DNA of 64,000 nucleotides, taken from positions 38,082,427 through 38,146,426 of the forward strand of contig OX031065.1 of NCBI GenBank assembly GCA_943736015.1, given 5' to 3'. This document shows positions 22,266 through 34,184 of this stretch, piece after piece. Below the pieces are notes generated by a model. That model was not told the origin of the DNA. It saw nothing but the letters and a program-made list of their open reading frames with translations, and did not search any database. The first letter of the stretch is position 1, and each line of letters opens with the position of its first letter. The translations under genes were made by a program, and so were the position numbers. The stretch comes from Tridacna crocea. Its lineage: Eukaryota; Mollusca; Bivalvia; Cardiida; Cardiidae.

Positions 22266-22494
22266 TTAACTCATTACCAAACGACAATATATTAGGCTTG
22301 TCCAAATCGAAAGCGTTTGCAGATAACAAAATAAAAGTGACTGAAATTTTTAAATTTGTTTTGTGAAGGGTAGAAAACATTGTGGGAAAAGGAGAAAATG
22401 CTGGTTACCAGCATTTTCTCCTTTTCCCACAATGTTTTCTTAAGGCTTCTTTCTATGGGTCGTCAAAAGTAGGGTTTAAGTGGTAATGGGTTAA
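22266..22494 (-). mobile_element. Hairpin TTAA element, complete
   Basis: TTAACTCATTACCAAACGAC to GTGGTAATGGGTTAA, 229 bp, with perfect arms around GGTTACC. Confidence 0.92.
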
Positions 22495-23760
22495 TTGAAA
22501 TGCATTTTGACACCGACGTCGGTTACTTTTGGTCGCCACTGGGCCTTTAACTTATTCATCTTATGTCATGTATTGAATTGGCGGTCCTCTGCATGAATTC
22601 CTTTTTCAATGCAATACGGCCTACTTCTTGATTACTGAAGTGCAAAACCAGTGTACATGTAATGTATTTCATGTTACTGCTTTCTACTTTTGATGCCAAT
22701 TTACAATGTTGAACAGAAAACATTTGTCCTTGCATTTTGTATTGCAGATTCAGCCTTGCAAACTTTTTGCATTCATTGTCAAAGTATTCTAACCTAAAAA
22801 CTGTAAATGTCCTCTTGATAGTTTTTATGATTTCTTCGGTGATTAACAGCTCTTCTTTTATGAATTAAATCCGCATATGAATGAAATCTACATGTCTAAT
22901 TCTTTAGAAAATACTGTCGTCGGGTATTTTGAAGTTTTATTTACGTTTCTTTCTCCAATTATTTCGTCAACAAGAAAAGCAAGGGTACGATTTTTTTCAG
23001 ACTCTATGTGCCAATTTCACTCATCATTAACGTGGCCAACTTTGAACCAAGCAAGACCTGGTATATGTGGCCGACAAAGCGGACAAGAAACTGCTTTCTG
23101 TTATATCTTTGTAAAAGAGATGGTCAATAAAACGTGCAAAAGCTTTTTTTTCCTTTTAAACAAGTCGTTGCTCCTTTTCCCTTACGTTTTCTAAAGATCT
23201 CTGTTAAAGGAAGTTGAAAATAATATTTGTGTTGTAATTGATTTAGTTGCATGAACCACTGGTACGTCTAAAAGGTACTTTGTGAACTTTGCGTAGAGTC
23301 TGCTTGCATTCCTCGGCATTCCTGTGGTTGCCAGTGGCAGAGGGGTTTACATAAATACAGACTTGTTTAATGTTGACATTAATCAGATAAGATGAAATGT
23401 TTACCTGTTTTTGAACTTGACACAAATATGACCTTATTTTAGTGTCAATTTTACAATGTTCTAAAAAAGAAATACTTTAGTTAATCATAACTTCATTGGT
23501 CTGTTTTTTCTTTGCGAATTACAGACGGTTTTGTTGATATGAAAGTATATATTCTACATAGGAATACTTCATTCAAAAGGCGACAGGCGCTGCGGTGAGA
23601 TAGGAGTATAAATGAATTTTCGTCGAAGCTAAATGCGCTGGCGTTTGACCTACTTCTTGGTTCTGAAAGAATAGATGGTAATTCACGATTGGTCAAAAAT
23701 ATCAATATGTATATCCGGCGGGTCCCTGCTGCCGTATTTGCTAACACATTTACTATTTAC
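22495..23760. other. No supported gene or repeat
   Basis: AT-rich single-copy-looking DNA. Short open frames on both strands (for example a Cys-containing one at 23425-23243, minus) lack convincing splice sites or a family match. Confidence 0.4.
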
Positions 23761-23814
23761 AAGTTTTGCAACCGCTACTCGATTCCCCGGGATAAAGATG
23801 AGTACCATGAAAAA

Positions 23815-24150
23815 ATTATATAATCTGACCGAAAATACAGACTTTATCGCGTAAACAAGAAATTTTCAACTTGAATGGCTACTTTTCCCATTCTGTTTGA
23901 TGGTTTTTTTTTTTTTTCAAAATCGATAGGGTTAAAGCTATTGATAACATAAACAAACTGTTTTCACGAAAATCTGACCTCAAATGCAGACTTTATCGCG
24001 TAAACAAGAAATGAAAGTTTTCCACTTGAAATGGCTACTTTTCCTACACTGTTTGTTGGATTTTTATCAAAATCACTAGAGCTAAAGCTTTTGATAAGAT
24101 AATAAACATACTCTGCACGTTTCATGGAAATATGACCACAATTACAGACT
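23815..24150. repeat. Imperfect tandem duplication, ~165 bp unit
   Basis: GACTTTATCGCGTAAACAAG, CACTTGAAATGGCTACTTTTCC-like and AAAATC...AAAGCT.TTGATAA blocks occur twice in order, with a further partial match near 24145. Confidence 0.65.
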
Positions 24151-24525
24151 TTATTAAACAAGGGTTTATTCGTCCCATGATTGCACGCCACTCATTTGAT
24201 TGTGAATTAATATTTTCAGGTACAAAAGTTATGTGTAATGTTGGGAATTAGATCCTTACGACCAAAGACATCTCAAAATCATAGTATCCAGGTATAAAAT
24301 TAATTGAATTCAATGTATTTACATGGGTTCTCTATCTTCCCATCCGAAATGAATGCATCCTTCCGTCGAGGGACGTTACTCCTGACTCTTAAAAGATCAA
24401 AGAGAGACTATCAATACACAAATGATGCAGACTTAGGCACCAGTAATCTCCCTTTAAGCAAAGAAACATATTAATTTGCTTAGGAGGTTGATTTTCAAGT
24501 TAATATTTAAACAACATTTCTCTTT

Positions 24526-24810
24526 TGGTTCACCTGAGCACTTAGTGCTAGGGAGAGGAATTGTGAATGGTCATTGTTCGGCGTACATCTGTCCGTCTGT
24601 CCTTTAAACATCTTCTCCTCCAATCTTGATGAAACTTGGTAGGGATGTTCCTTTGGTGAAGTTCTACCAAACTTATTCAGTAGATTGAATTCAACCCTTA
24701 ACTCTGGTTGTAACTGGTCTTCGCACACACTGGTCTGCGAAGACCAGTCACAATAAGAGCATCGGAGCAGACCCTTCAGACTGAAGGTAGGCTCAAATAG
24801 GCTACTGATA
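24526..24810 (+). repeat. TTCACCTGAGCAC-type dispersed repeat
   Basis: GGTTCACCTGAGCACTTAG, GTCCGTCTGTCCTTT and AATCTTGATGAAACTTGG, resembling the repeat starting TTTTTAGCTCACCTGAGC at 53754. A small hairpin GACCAGT...ACTGGTC is at about 24714-24748. Confidence 0.5.
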
Positions 24811-24864
24811 GGCATTTGCCTTAATGGTCATTAATAGGAAGATACATGCATTTGTGGTGAGAGT

Positions 24865-24955
24865 TTAACCCATTACCCTACAATGTTGTACCTTAGCGGC
24901 CCTGAAAAAGCAGCCTCTTGTAAACATTTTAGGAAAAGGAGAAAACGCTGATCAC
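24865..24955 (+). mobile_element. Hairpin element, left part only
   Basis: TTAACCCATTACCCTACAAT to GGAAAAGGAGAAAACGCTG; broken off at the palindrome centre. Confidence 0.6.
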
Positions 24956-26160
24956 AGTTTCGAAATGACTCAGTGTCGAATGATCCGGTGTGGCTATGAC
25001 TGGGTACCAGTAATCTAGATACACCGATTATTTTTAGCAAACAAATACGATTACGCCTACCTAAATCAACCAAAATGACCGTTGTCTGCGCATGTCATAT
25101 TCTTCGAAGATTCGACTGTCTTATATGACGCATCACTACCAGCCCCGAAAGCGGGCTGACTGTAATATTACACTCAATAAAGTAGCAATGTTGAAAATAG
25201 CTTTTACGTATCAATACGTTTGAGGAGAAATGAGACCTGCTTTAGCAACAGATTTCTCTAAACTGGTGATCATAGGTGAGTGAATTGCACGAGGTAGCGT
25301 TTTATTGGGTAAAGCTTTTTTTTTTTGTTTTTTAAATTCAAAGTAACGGTTGTCGCGTAGGAAAGTGCTTCGGTTCTGTACCCAGGATGCCCATATCAGA
25401 TAGATGAGTATTTATAGAATGCCATCTAGCGGGAGATAATGCCAAAATGACAATATTGTCAATAAGAAGGTGACAACACTCAGCCTGTTCGTCACATCTG
25501 TATCAAGTCGTTTCGACACTCTGTCATTTCGACACCCAATGAATTTTTACTCTCCAAAATAAACGGAGAAATTCGAACCATTGCTGTGCAGTATATATGT
25601 GTCGCAGTATGTTGCTGATCATCGTGTTTAAAGACTTTGGTTATTAAATTAAGTTCTTAAGTTTAACTGTGATGAGGAAACAGGTCACTATTTTCACACG
25701 CTGGTAACAAACGTTTCGTAACGAAAAGCAGTATCAGTGTCACAAAGCGATAATGACTGTCAAAATGTTTGAACACGTAAAGAAACCCGAGTAGAAAACC
25801 TTTCCACCCTTTTAATTTGATGTATTAATCGCAGTTTCAAAAAACTTTTTGATAAAATTACATGTATTTCAAGTAAAACAACAAAATAACAATTTCTTCA
25901 TTATTTGCATTATTATTTGTTTGTTTGTTTGTTTGTTTGTTTGTCTCTTTGTTTTGACAACGACATTCAATATGTATATTTTACAGAGTAATCTGTTCAG
26001 GCTACATAATATGGAAACGAAAAAGATGTAGATGTACAAAAAGCACACACACAAAAAGAATCAGAGATATGGATTACCTAAGATAAAGTATCAAAGTTTG
26101 AAGTGTCTTTCAATCTGCCCAATTGTCCAGCAGAACTACTTTAATTATCTGTTACTATTA
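24956..26160. other. No supported gene; one tetranucleotide microsatellite
   Basis: (TTTG)7 at 25916-25943. Nothing else stands out. Confidence 0.4.
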
Positions 26161-26166
26161 CAGGCA

Positions 26167-26365
26167 TTAAAGGTGGCCTTTCAGATTTTAGGACGAAAGT
26201 TTTACAAAAATACAAAAAAAAAAAATCACCCTTTTTACTCCCAAAGCCTTTAAATCTTAACTCATAAATTCCAAGTGATCGAAAACTATCCGACATCAAG
26301 AGAAATTAGAGATTTACTACAGCCAAGGTCGACACCGTCGGGAAACACGGTCTATTTTTACGTGA
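26167..26365 (-). mobile_element. TTAAAGGTGG-ended element, one end only
   Basis: TTAAAGGTGGCCTTTCAGA through ACTATCCGACATCAAGAG to GGAAACACGGTCTATTTTTA: the terminal ~200 bp of the family in reverse. Confidence 0.7.
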
Positions 26366-26474
26366 CTTATACCCCCACTCTCTTGCACTCCGGATCATTA
26401 CATTCACCTCTGTAATGGGCTCAGAAAGTAGTCCGTCATTACGTCATATTTTTGTCACATGACCATAACTCAAA

Positions 26475-26714
26475 ATGGCTACACAAACGCCGGTGAAAGA
26501 AAGACCAATATCGATTGTTTCGTGTGCTGTTCAAACAGCATGGGACCAATCAGACTTAGTGATAGGAAATGAACAAAAGATGCATTTTTTGAAAAGCCTA
26601 AATATCTTTAAAGGACGATTACTTGATTTTAATCGTACAAACTTAGATCCAGCTGTGTGTCAAATCAGTTGTCATCATTCATGGGCGCAGCCATTTTTGT
26701 TAAAATCGGCGTAA
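26475..26714 (+). CDS. Unrecognised 79-codon open frame with promoter-like upstream
   Basis: MATQTPVKERPISIVSCAVQ to FLLKSA. No family recognised. Upstream are a CRE-like TTACGTCA (26433-26440) and a TCACATGACC E-box (26455-26464). It could be a first exon or a chance frame; no good donor was confirmed. Confidence 0.2.
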   Translation: MATQTPVKERPISIVSCAVQTAWDQSDLVIGNEQKMHFLKSLNIFKGRLLDFNRTNLDPAVCQISCHHSWAQPFLLKSA

Positions 26715-27161
26715 GATTCTGAAAAGTGAAGAGGCTCGAAAAAAAATAGTTCCATTTTATACAGGTAAATTCATCAGTTTGAACGCACCTATAATGTATC
26801 CAGAATCATATTTCCTTTATCTAACTTTCAATTTTACATCTGAAACAGTTAAACAATAACAAAACATCTTTTCCTCGGTTTGACAAGATTCTTGTCATTT
26901 AGCCCATCGCAGAGATGTATGTGAGGTAACGAACGACAACTCTGCTCGGAGATTGTTATACCCCTATTCCACGAGGCTGCGCTCTACGGCGCTCTGTGAG
27001 AGCGCCGTAGATCGCCATGCAGAGCGCCAAGAACGCTAACAGATCTTTAGCGGATCGCAAAGATCGCCACCGGTCTACTCCCTTGCACAAAGATCCGTGG
27101 CGCTCTTTTCAGAACGCCGTCACATTGCTACTTATCATGACTTATGCTACACTGGCGGATC

Positions 27162-27174
27162 GGGGGGGGGGGGG
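27162..27174. repeat. 13-bp G run
   Basis: Uninterrupted G tract in a GC-rich stretch; its length may be an assembly approximation. Confidence 0.8.
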
Positions 27175-27745
27175 CTCGGGGCGTTCGTATACGATCCATT
27201 ACGATCCGGTAAGATTATCCCGTTCTAGTCTGCGTGTGAAGACTAATTATTGAGGAAAGTGATAATGTGATTTATCTCATAAAACCTCCTTCGGTAGTGT
27301 ATTAAACCCATGACCTATTTTTGATAATACACTAGTGTATCATCGTTTTTTGTGTCCCGGTTCTGATCAGTTTTCAGTCACGAGCGCGTGAAGCCAGAGA
27401 AACCAACCATAGTTTGTGCGGGAATTTGTGCCGTTACGCCCTTTCGGGGGAAAAATGACGTCACTGTGGAAAGTTTTTGATTTTCGTGTATTATAAAACC
27501 CAAGAAATGCAGCGAAAGTCTCTTAAAATCCATCTTGTTGCAGAAATAGATGAACTTAACCTATCTATAAACTATTTAACTCTTTTTCGGTGCAAATGTC
27601 ATAGAGTTATCTGGTTGTGTATATACACATTTGAAACCAAACTACGACTGTAAACATGGACCCGTGAACGATAAAGAGATTGAGGGTGATGATGCGGGAT
27701 ATTTTACTGTCTTTCATTCGTTTTATGTGATAAATAGAATTTCAC

Positions 27746-28397
27746 ATTCGTGTTCATGTATTATCATTTTTATCAAACTCGTTGTCTAAAATGTATTTGA
27801 CGCTCGCCAAGGCTCGCGTCATACAATTTTAAGGAGCCGCCACACCATGACGTTCTGGTCAACGTTTTCTGACGTTTTAGGAAACGTTGCTAGTCGCCCA
27901 TGGTCGCTGGGATAGCGCCAGCAGAGCGTTGAACGCTAGTGAACGTCGGTGAAAATCGGTGATCGCAGGGAATCGGAAGAGAACGCTAGTCCGGAAAAAA
28001 AGTTTTGAACATGCACCAACGTTCTTCAACGTTTAATTTTAAACGCTGAAGATCGTTGAGAACGGTCTCCTAGCGCACGCAGCGTGAGACTAAAGTGAAA
28101 CAAACGTCCTTTGGCGTCCATTAGCGTCATTCGAGCGTTTTCCGAACGTCCATGCGTATGGAGCTATCAGAGGTATTTTACTTGGTCGCTGTTACACGCT
28201 TCTCGTGCGTTAGATATATACACTAGTCATGCGTTAGGCACACGTTAATAACACGCCAGATGTGCCATCCTCATTCTAGATCGCTCAAAAATCGAACGAT
28301 TGAAATGCTCAGTCAGAGAACGTTGACCAGAACGTCATGGTGTGATGGCTCCTTTAGTCAACTCGTTTGATAAAAACGATAATACATGAACACTATT
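27746..28397. repeat. Inverted repeat whose loop received the Harbinger-like element
   Basis: GTTCATGTATTATCATTTTT (from about 27749) and AAAACGATAATACATGAACAC (to about 28396) are complementary along ~36 bp and bracket the 27832-28353 element. Confidence 0.65.
27832..28353. mobile_element. Harbinger-like non-autonomous element, 522 bp, TTA duplication
   Basis: AGGAGCCGCCACACCATGAC and GTCATGGTGTGATGGCTCCT are inverted, extending to about 36 bp with few mismatches. TTA flanks both sides (27829-27831, 28354-28356), the 3-bp TWA target of PIF/Harbinger. The interior is rich in AACGTT/GAACG words and non-coding. Confidence 0.82.
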
Positions 28398-29540
28398 GTA
28401 AGATCCTCTATATCTGCAGTATGCAGACATTATATCACCTGAGAGGACGGAGACGAGTAGTTGCCAGACAAGCAACAAACACAACCCGCAAGGGTCAGGA
28501 GAGCGGTAGTCAGACAATTCTGGGTGTGATCATGGCTCACAGAAGAAAGAAACCAATAATTCGGTTAGTTTTCTAGCCTCCTCGACACATCATACAGAAA
28601 GATTGAAGTTGCCTTGATGATAGATAAAATAGATATAAACATGTTGTTTAGTTGGCCTAAGGATACACAATGATATACTTTTATTTTGGATTTAAATTAA
28701 ATTCTTGTTTTCAGAATGTTCTTTTTTATCTTTCTCTCTCACCATAGAAAAATGCGGTAATCGGTTCTCTGAAATTATCTATTTTTGACCTCCCCTTTCG
28801 GCCCAACCAACCAGGCTTGCAGGCTTTCGGGAAGGCTTCTGGTTTTATTTCCAGAATTCTTGGTGTTGGAAAGCTGCTACGAGTAGAATCTGAATGTTCC
28901 GTGTTGTAGGGAGTATGTTCCTATTAAACACCATGTACTGTTGCTGCAAAGGATGCCGCATTTCTTACGTCGATTGTCTCGATGTGAGGGATCAAAAAGG
29001 AGAACTTACTCTATCTTATCATCCAGCGAATCGAACCAGAGTTTTACCTTTGCCTAGGCCAAGATTGGTCCCGATAAAAACGATTCAGAAGTACGAGTTC
29101 TGATACGTCCTGATAGGATCATCACGACTTGCTCAAGATCAAGACCACGATTTCAATCGTGGCGCGAAACGTGATAGTGGGAACGTAGCATTAACCGCTG
29201 AAATCGCTATTGAAACGCAACTTGAACGTAAACATTGTAAATGGAGCGCTATCGGTTCGCTCAAGAGCGCAAATGTTCCTCCACTATGCCGGTCATTGCG
29301 CTCCTATGTGATTCGATAGCGACCATTAGAGATGCAGTACTTATATAGCGCTCCGTTGCGATCAAGTGGCGATATGATCGCGCACCCATGGATACGATCA
29401 AGTGGCGATAAGATCTACCGCTCTGTTACGATCAAGTGGCGATAGAATAGCGCTCCATTACGATCAAGTAGTGATATGATGGCGCTCCGATCTCGCTTTT
29501 GGAGGACTATATAAAACTGTCTGTTTCTCAGAACTGTAGG
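28398..29540. other. Interior of the 4.4-kb candidate: no recognised gene
   Basis: Open frames at 28419-28576 (Arg-rich) and 28894-29103 match nothing I know. 29180-29500 carries at least five GCGATCAAGTGGCGATA-like repeats. Confidence 0.35.
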
Positions 29541-29544
29541 ACCA

Positions 29545-29965
29545 GCCCGCATAGCTCAGTTGGTAGAGCGTTAGACTCGTGATCATGAGGGTGTGGGTTG
29601 GATCCCCACGGCAGACCAACTAAAATTACTAATAGTCTTTCGGATGAGACTTTAAACCGAGGTCCCGTGTGACGGTGCTATCCACCTAGGATGGGTTTCA
29701 TCCTGTATGCACTATCCCCCGTAACAATACTAATAGCCTTCACCCATATGGGCTACGATATATAAGGTTCGATACCCGGCCAAACCAGGATTTTTCTGAG
29801 ACACCTTGTGTGTCCCACTCAACTAGAGGTGAACTGGTTTGGAACCTAGAGGCAGTCTCGCGTGTATCGGTGCTTTACACTGGGCACGTTAAGGAACCAG
29901 GGAGGTATATTCGAAGAAGAGCTCGGGGTTTGTACCCGGATTTCCTTGTATCCGATTTTTTTTAT
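29545..29965 (+). mobile_element. tRNA-derived SINE with conserved central domain
   Basis: CCCGCATAGCTCAGTTGGTA (A box) and GGGTTGGATCCCCAC (B box), then CTTTCGGATGAGACTTTAAA and CCGAGGTCCCGTGT, a block that resembles the Meta domain of bivalve SINEs. The right part, with CACGTTAAGGAACCAGGGAG, may be a second unit. The acceptor stem does not pair, so it is not a tRNA gene. Confidence 0.65.
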
Positions 29966-30925
29966 ACGCCCGAAGGGTCGTATTATGTTATACCCCCGGT
30001 CGTCCGTCCGTCTGTCCGTTAGCAATTTCTTGTGTGTGCAACTCCTCCTACAGTTTTCATCTGAATTATTTGAAACTTGCCACAATGAATCTCCATGATG
30101 TCTAGTTGTGCACCTGGGTCTTATAATTTTTATCGCTGTTTGCGTTCCAAAATTATCTGCCCTTGAAATAACAAACTTTTCACTTTGAATTTTTGTTCAG
30201 GCCATAACTTCCATACTATTAAAGGTGTCAAATTGAAACTACATACACTGATAGAACACATTATGGAGAAGTGCAGTGCACATGAAACATAACTCTGCCA
30301 CTTTTTTTTTTGAGTTATTGCCCTTTGTTAATTTTCAGTTTGAATTTTTGTCCAGGCCATAACTTCCAAACTATAAAAGCTAATAACTTGTTACTTCATA
30401 CGCTGATAGAACACATAATGGAAAAGTGCAGTGGATATGAACCATAACTCTGCGACCTTTACTTTTTTAGTTATTGCCCTTCGTTTATTTTCAGTTTGAA
30501 TTTTTGTCCAGGCCATAACTTCCAAACTTTAAAACCTATCATCTTGAAACTTCAAAGACTAATAGAACACATTATGAAGAAGTGCACTGCACAAGAACCA
30601 TAACTCTGCCATCCTTCTTTTTGAATTTTTGCCCTATGTTAGTTTTCTCTTTGAATTTTCGTCTGGGCCATAATTTCTAAAATGTAAAAGCTATGATCTT
30701 GAACCTTTCAAGACTGATAGAACACCTTGTGTAGAACAGCAACTCTTGAAATTCGTAACTGTGCCACCCTTTTTTTTTTTTTTTTTTTTCTTTGCCCTTT
30801 AATATTTTTCACATATCATGGATATTAACTACTCTTCATTCATGGCCCTTCCGTCATTTCAACTCATTTCACTGACAACCCCTTCGAGCGTATATGCGCC
30901 GCTTTGCGAAGCTCTTGTTCTCTAT
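29966..30925 (+). repeat. Tandem-core element, TATACGCCC head
   Basis: TTATACGCCCGAAGGGTCG head with a GTCCGTCC microsatellite, about four ~156-bp monomers (each with GGCCATAACTTCCA and TGAACCATAACTCTG-like blocks), then CGAGCGTATATGCGCC and CTTTGCGAAGCTCTTGTT. Its tail matches that at 55018-55152. Confidence 0.8.
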
Positions 30926-31737
30926 TAGCCCATAGCATATATGCCTCAAGCACAGAGGGACCTTAATCTTACAAAGTCACCATATTATCATTTTGCATTT
31001 GAGACCACCTGGTGTAGTTACAATAAATTCTTTAGTCAACTATAGTATGCCATCCAGGGGAAAGAGTGAAAGGAGAGTCAAAACCTCGGGTCGCTAACGG
31101 AGCGAAAACAGGTCGTATAAGATCGCAACTTCTAGCGAGGCTACAATAGTGACCATGTACAGTTCAATCGCTATCGGATCTCAATGGTCGTTACTTGATC
31201 GCCAGCGGAGCGTCATCTGGATGTTATCTGAGCGTGAGGGTCCTCATAATCACCACTCCGGCAGCGATCTGAGGCGATCTACGGCGCTCAGTAGAAGCAC
31301 ACAGACCGCCCTAGATCGCGGGCTAGTGGAATGAGGGTATAATATTAATTTACCTTAAATAGCCCAAACCAAGAAGATATTGATTCTGACCATTTACATG
31401 GACCCGCTAAGTTTTGATGAACCTAGCTGACAGCAGGTTGTAATCCATTATAATTGTGATTTCAGAGTTCTTTTTAATGATAAAATCTCTGAAGTATTGT
31501 CCACTATCCATAGCATGTGCCTTGAGTCACACTCGGTAGCCAAGAGGTGAATAACATACCAGCCATTGGCGACGTTTTTCACGCATTTCTCTATAGAGTG
31601 CTTTCAAAAAAAAAATCAACTCGTGCTAAATACAGTAATTGAAATGAAACTTTAATTCCCATTCAAAAATAAGAATAATGCCATTTTAAACTTTACTTTT
31701 ATGGAGGAAAATACGGCCTTGTCGGACTTGGTAGATT
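30926..31737. other. Right flank of the 4.4-kb candidate and unassigned DNA
   Basis: 31080-31337 repeats the GCGATC/CGATC words of the left end. 31338-31737 shows no feature. Confidence 0.35.
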
Positions 31738-31818
31738 CAAGATCATACGGTGCAATCTGATCTTGATCTGTACTGTCTGCGAAAGGTCAGTGACTCACAC
31801 TTGCAGCCTCAGTGTTAA
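31738..31818. repeat. Half of a GATCTACACTGTCCGC palindrome
   Basis: TCTGATCTTGATCTGTACTG to AAAGGTCAGTGACTCAC. Confidence 0.5.
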
Positions 31819-31852
31819 GATCATTCATTCTTGATCTATTCACTTACACAAT

Positions 31853-32256
31853 CATCTTCGCGAGCCAAGTTTACGGTCACTACGTGGATCTTACCTTGGC
31901 TGATTTGAGCCCGATTTCGAGATTCCTGCGATGCACCCTCTATTGGATGCTGGTTATTATCCCCCATTACATTGTATCTCTGAAAGCCAATACTATATCG
32001 TTTTACAAACCGCTTACGAATACAACATGAAGCGATAAGCAGACATCCACGTGGGTTTCCATGGTCACCTTCTATTCGAAAGGTCGCGACCTTATTCTAT
32101 TTCTATCAAAGATGAAATGCTACGATGGAATTTCATTCGTTGCAGATAGAGCTGGCTGGATCCAATGAAAAAGCGTATCGGGGGAATGTTAAAATCAAGC
32201 TCGATCTGCCAAGGGTAGAGTAGCGTAGTGAATCTCAGCCTTGGCTTGCGAAGATG
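31853..32256 (+). mobile_element. CATCTTCGC-ended element with perfect 9-bp duplication
   Basis: CATCTTCGCGAGCCAAG to CCTTGGCTTGCGAAGATG, flanked by TTACACAAT on both sides (31844-31852, 32257-32265). Confidence 0.92.
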
Positions 32257-32506
32257 TTACACAATATATTTCATGAGAATTTGTGAATTCATGTATGAAA
32301 CTAATTCTGAAAGTTGGTTGTCGATGGCTTGTTACCCGTATGGGCATTGTTTCTTAGATTATCAGCAGCTAAAACAACAAAATTTTCAAATGGTCAAAGA
32401 CGAAAAGTTGGTAGTAGAAAAACCTTGGAACAATTTGTGAGATTTGTATCTGAAAGGTTATAAAGCTTTACCATGGCATTTTCAGTTGCCTTCTCCATCA
32501 GGGTCA

Positions 32507-32735
32507 TTAACTCATTACCAAACGACAATATCTTAGTCTGGTCCAAATTGAAAGCATTTGCAGACGACAAAATGAAAGTGACTGAAAATTTAACATTTGT
32601 TTTGTGAAGGGTAGAAAACATTATGGGAAAAGGAGAAAATGCTGGTAACCAGCATTTTCTCCTTTTCCCACAATGTTTTCTAAAGGCTTCATTCTCAGGG
32701 TCATTTAGAGTATGGATTGTGTGGTAATGGGTTAA
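32507..32735 (-). mobile_element. Hairpin TTAA element, complete
   Basis: 229 bp, TTAACTCATTACCAAACGAC to GTGGTAATGGGTTAA; one arm has ATTATGGG, the other CCCACAAT. Confidence 0.92.
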
Positions 32736-32833
32736 AACAAAGACTTGTTTGCTATTTTAAATATTTCTTCATGTCACAGAATAGAAAAAAAGGATCTTGT
32801 TTGAAATTCATGCTGCTGCTGTGCAACATATTT

Positions 32834-32910
32834 CGATGGGTGAATGCAACACTATCCTAAGTGCCTATACTTTGGATAGGCACTTAGGATAGTGTTGCAC
32901 TCAGCCATCG
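32834..32910. repeat. 77-bp hairpin, nearly perfect
   Basis: CGATGG.TGA.TGCAACACTATCC... with a perfect inner stem from TGCAACACTATCCTAAGTGC to its complement around a 7-nt loop ACTTTGG. Confidence 0.75.
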
Positions 32911-32983
32911 AATTAGTTTAATGGCTAAAATTTACACAATATGTCCCAGGACAGATATGAAAAAGCAGATCTATCTGTTTTAA

Positions 32984-33347
32984 GGTAGTAGACCCCTAAT
33001 ACCTCTAGAGCTTCATTGTATAAAGTTTTCTTGATAGTTGATAAATAGAGATTTATATAGGTATAATACTTTTGAACATTTTTTACCGACCAGAAATTTC
33101 TTTACGCCTATCTAGAAATTATTTGTAGATACTTTTGTTAGTTTCCAAAGAAAGGGAGGTAATTACTATCTCTCTTTGTAATGAAAATATAGTGGTTTTA
33201 GATTTATAAATGATAATTCTAGAAAAGACAAAATGGGAAAAGTGGCTTGGATTAAAGCAGTACAATAATACTCTTTTTTAATCTTAGCAAATTTTGTAGT
33301 ATAATATTATTGTGGAAATAGCTGTTTTCTATTGGGGGTCTACTACG
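32984..33347 (-). mobile_element. TAGTAGACC-ended element, TTAA at both ends
   Basis: GGTAGTAGACCCCTAATACC to GGGGGTCTACTACG, with TTAA at 32980-32983 and 33348-33351. Best-preserved copy. Confidence 0.86.
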
Positions 33348-33517
33348 TTAAGTATAGATCTATGTGCTTTTGTGTAAACTTAGGCGGTATGATCAGCAGA
33401 TCTGCTTGGAATTATGTAGTTGCAGCAGGGTGTGAACCACCAATTTTAGGTCATCTGTATCTTTTTGTCTGTGTCTCCACAGCATTTCATTTGTCTTATA
33501 CATATTCAATAAAATTC

Positions 33518-34052
33518 TTAAAGGAGGGTATTTAGATTTTTCACATAACACCAAATTAAAAAATATATACATCACTGAAATTAATATGAAAAAACAATAC
33601 AAATCATCAATAATTAAGAATCATAATTTTTTTTATGGTATTCCCTTAAAGGCTACGTAGCCTCTTAAGCTATTTTTAGATTTCGTGCAAAAAATCAAAA
33701 AAAGCATTGTGGGAATAATAAGTGACTGGCACGGGACTAATGATGCTTAAATTCCATAACATAACAAACATGTAATTATTTTCCATAGTGTCTTCTGCGG
33801 ACAACATGTTTAAAGCTTCGCATGTGTATTTCCGGAATATAAATTAGCGAGTTGCTCATGTAAAATTAGACCGTGTTTCCCATAGGTGTTGACCTGGGCT
33901 GTAGAGAATCTTCAGTTTCTCTTGTTGTCGGATGGTTTTCGACTACTGGGATTTTATATATGAAAAAAAAAAATAAGGTTTTAGGAGTATAAGGATGTTT
34001 ATTTTTTACCTTTGTAAAATTTTCGTCCCACAATCTGAAGGGCCACCTTTAA
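33518..34052 (+). mobile_element. TTAAAGGTGG-ended DNA element
   Basis: TTAAAGGAGG to CCACCTTTAA, 535 bp. Confidence 0.86.
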
Positions 34053-34184
34053 ACATGTATGTTTAAACCTCTGAGTATAACAGAAATGAGCCTTTTCAAT
34101 CAGTAAATAGTAATGAATTTTCCAGATTGTTTTGATTAGAATATACATGTATTACAAAGTAGAAGAAAGACCTTACTTGAGATT

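Larger units (their letters stand above)
26961..31337. mobile_element. Candidate ~4.4-kb element with GCGATC-rich ends
   Basis: CCCCTATTCCACGAGG at the left and CTAGTGGAATGAGGG at the right are inverted with a few mismatches; TATA borders both. Clusters of GCGATC, GATCGCC and GCGCTC fill both subterminal zones and recur at 29180-29500. No transposase is recognised. It contains a Harbinger-like element, a SINE and a tandem-core element. Confidence 0.45.

Noticed and set aside
23243-23425. Minus-strand frame with NAEECKQTLRKVHKVPFRR
   Set aside because: Looks slightly protein-like, but no known domain and no convincing acceptor or donor was seen.
29546-29640. Possible tRNA gene (A and B boxes)
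   Set aside because: The acceptor stem does not pair, no sensible anticodon loop forms, and the sequence continues into a SINE body.
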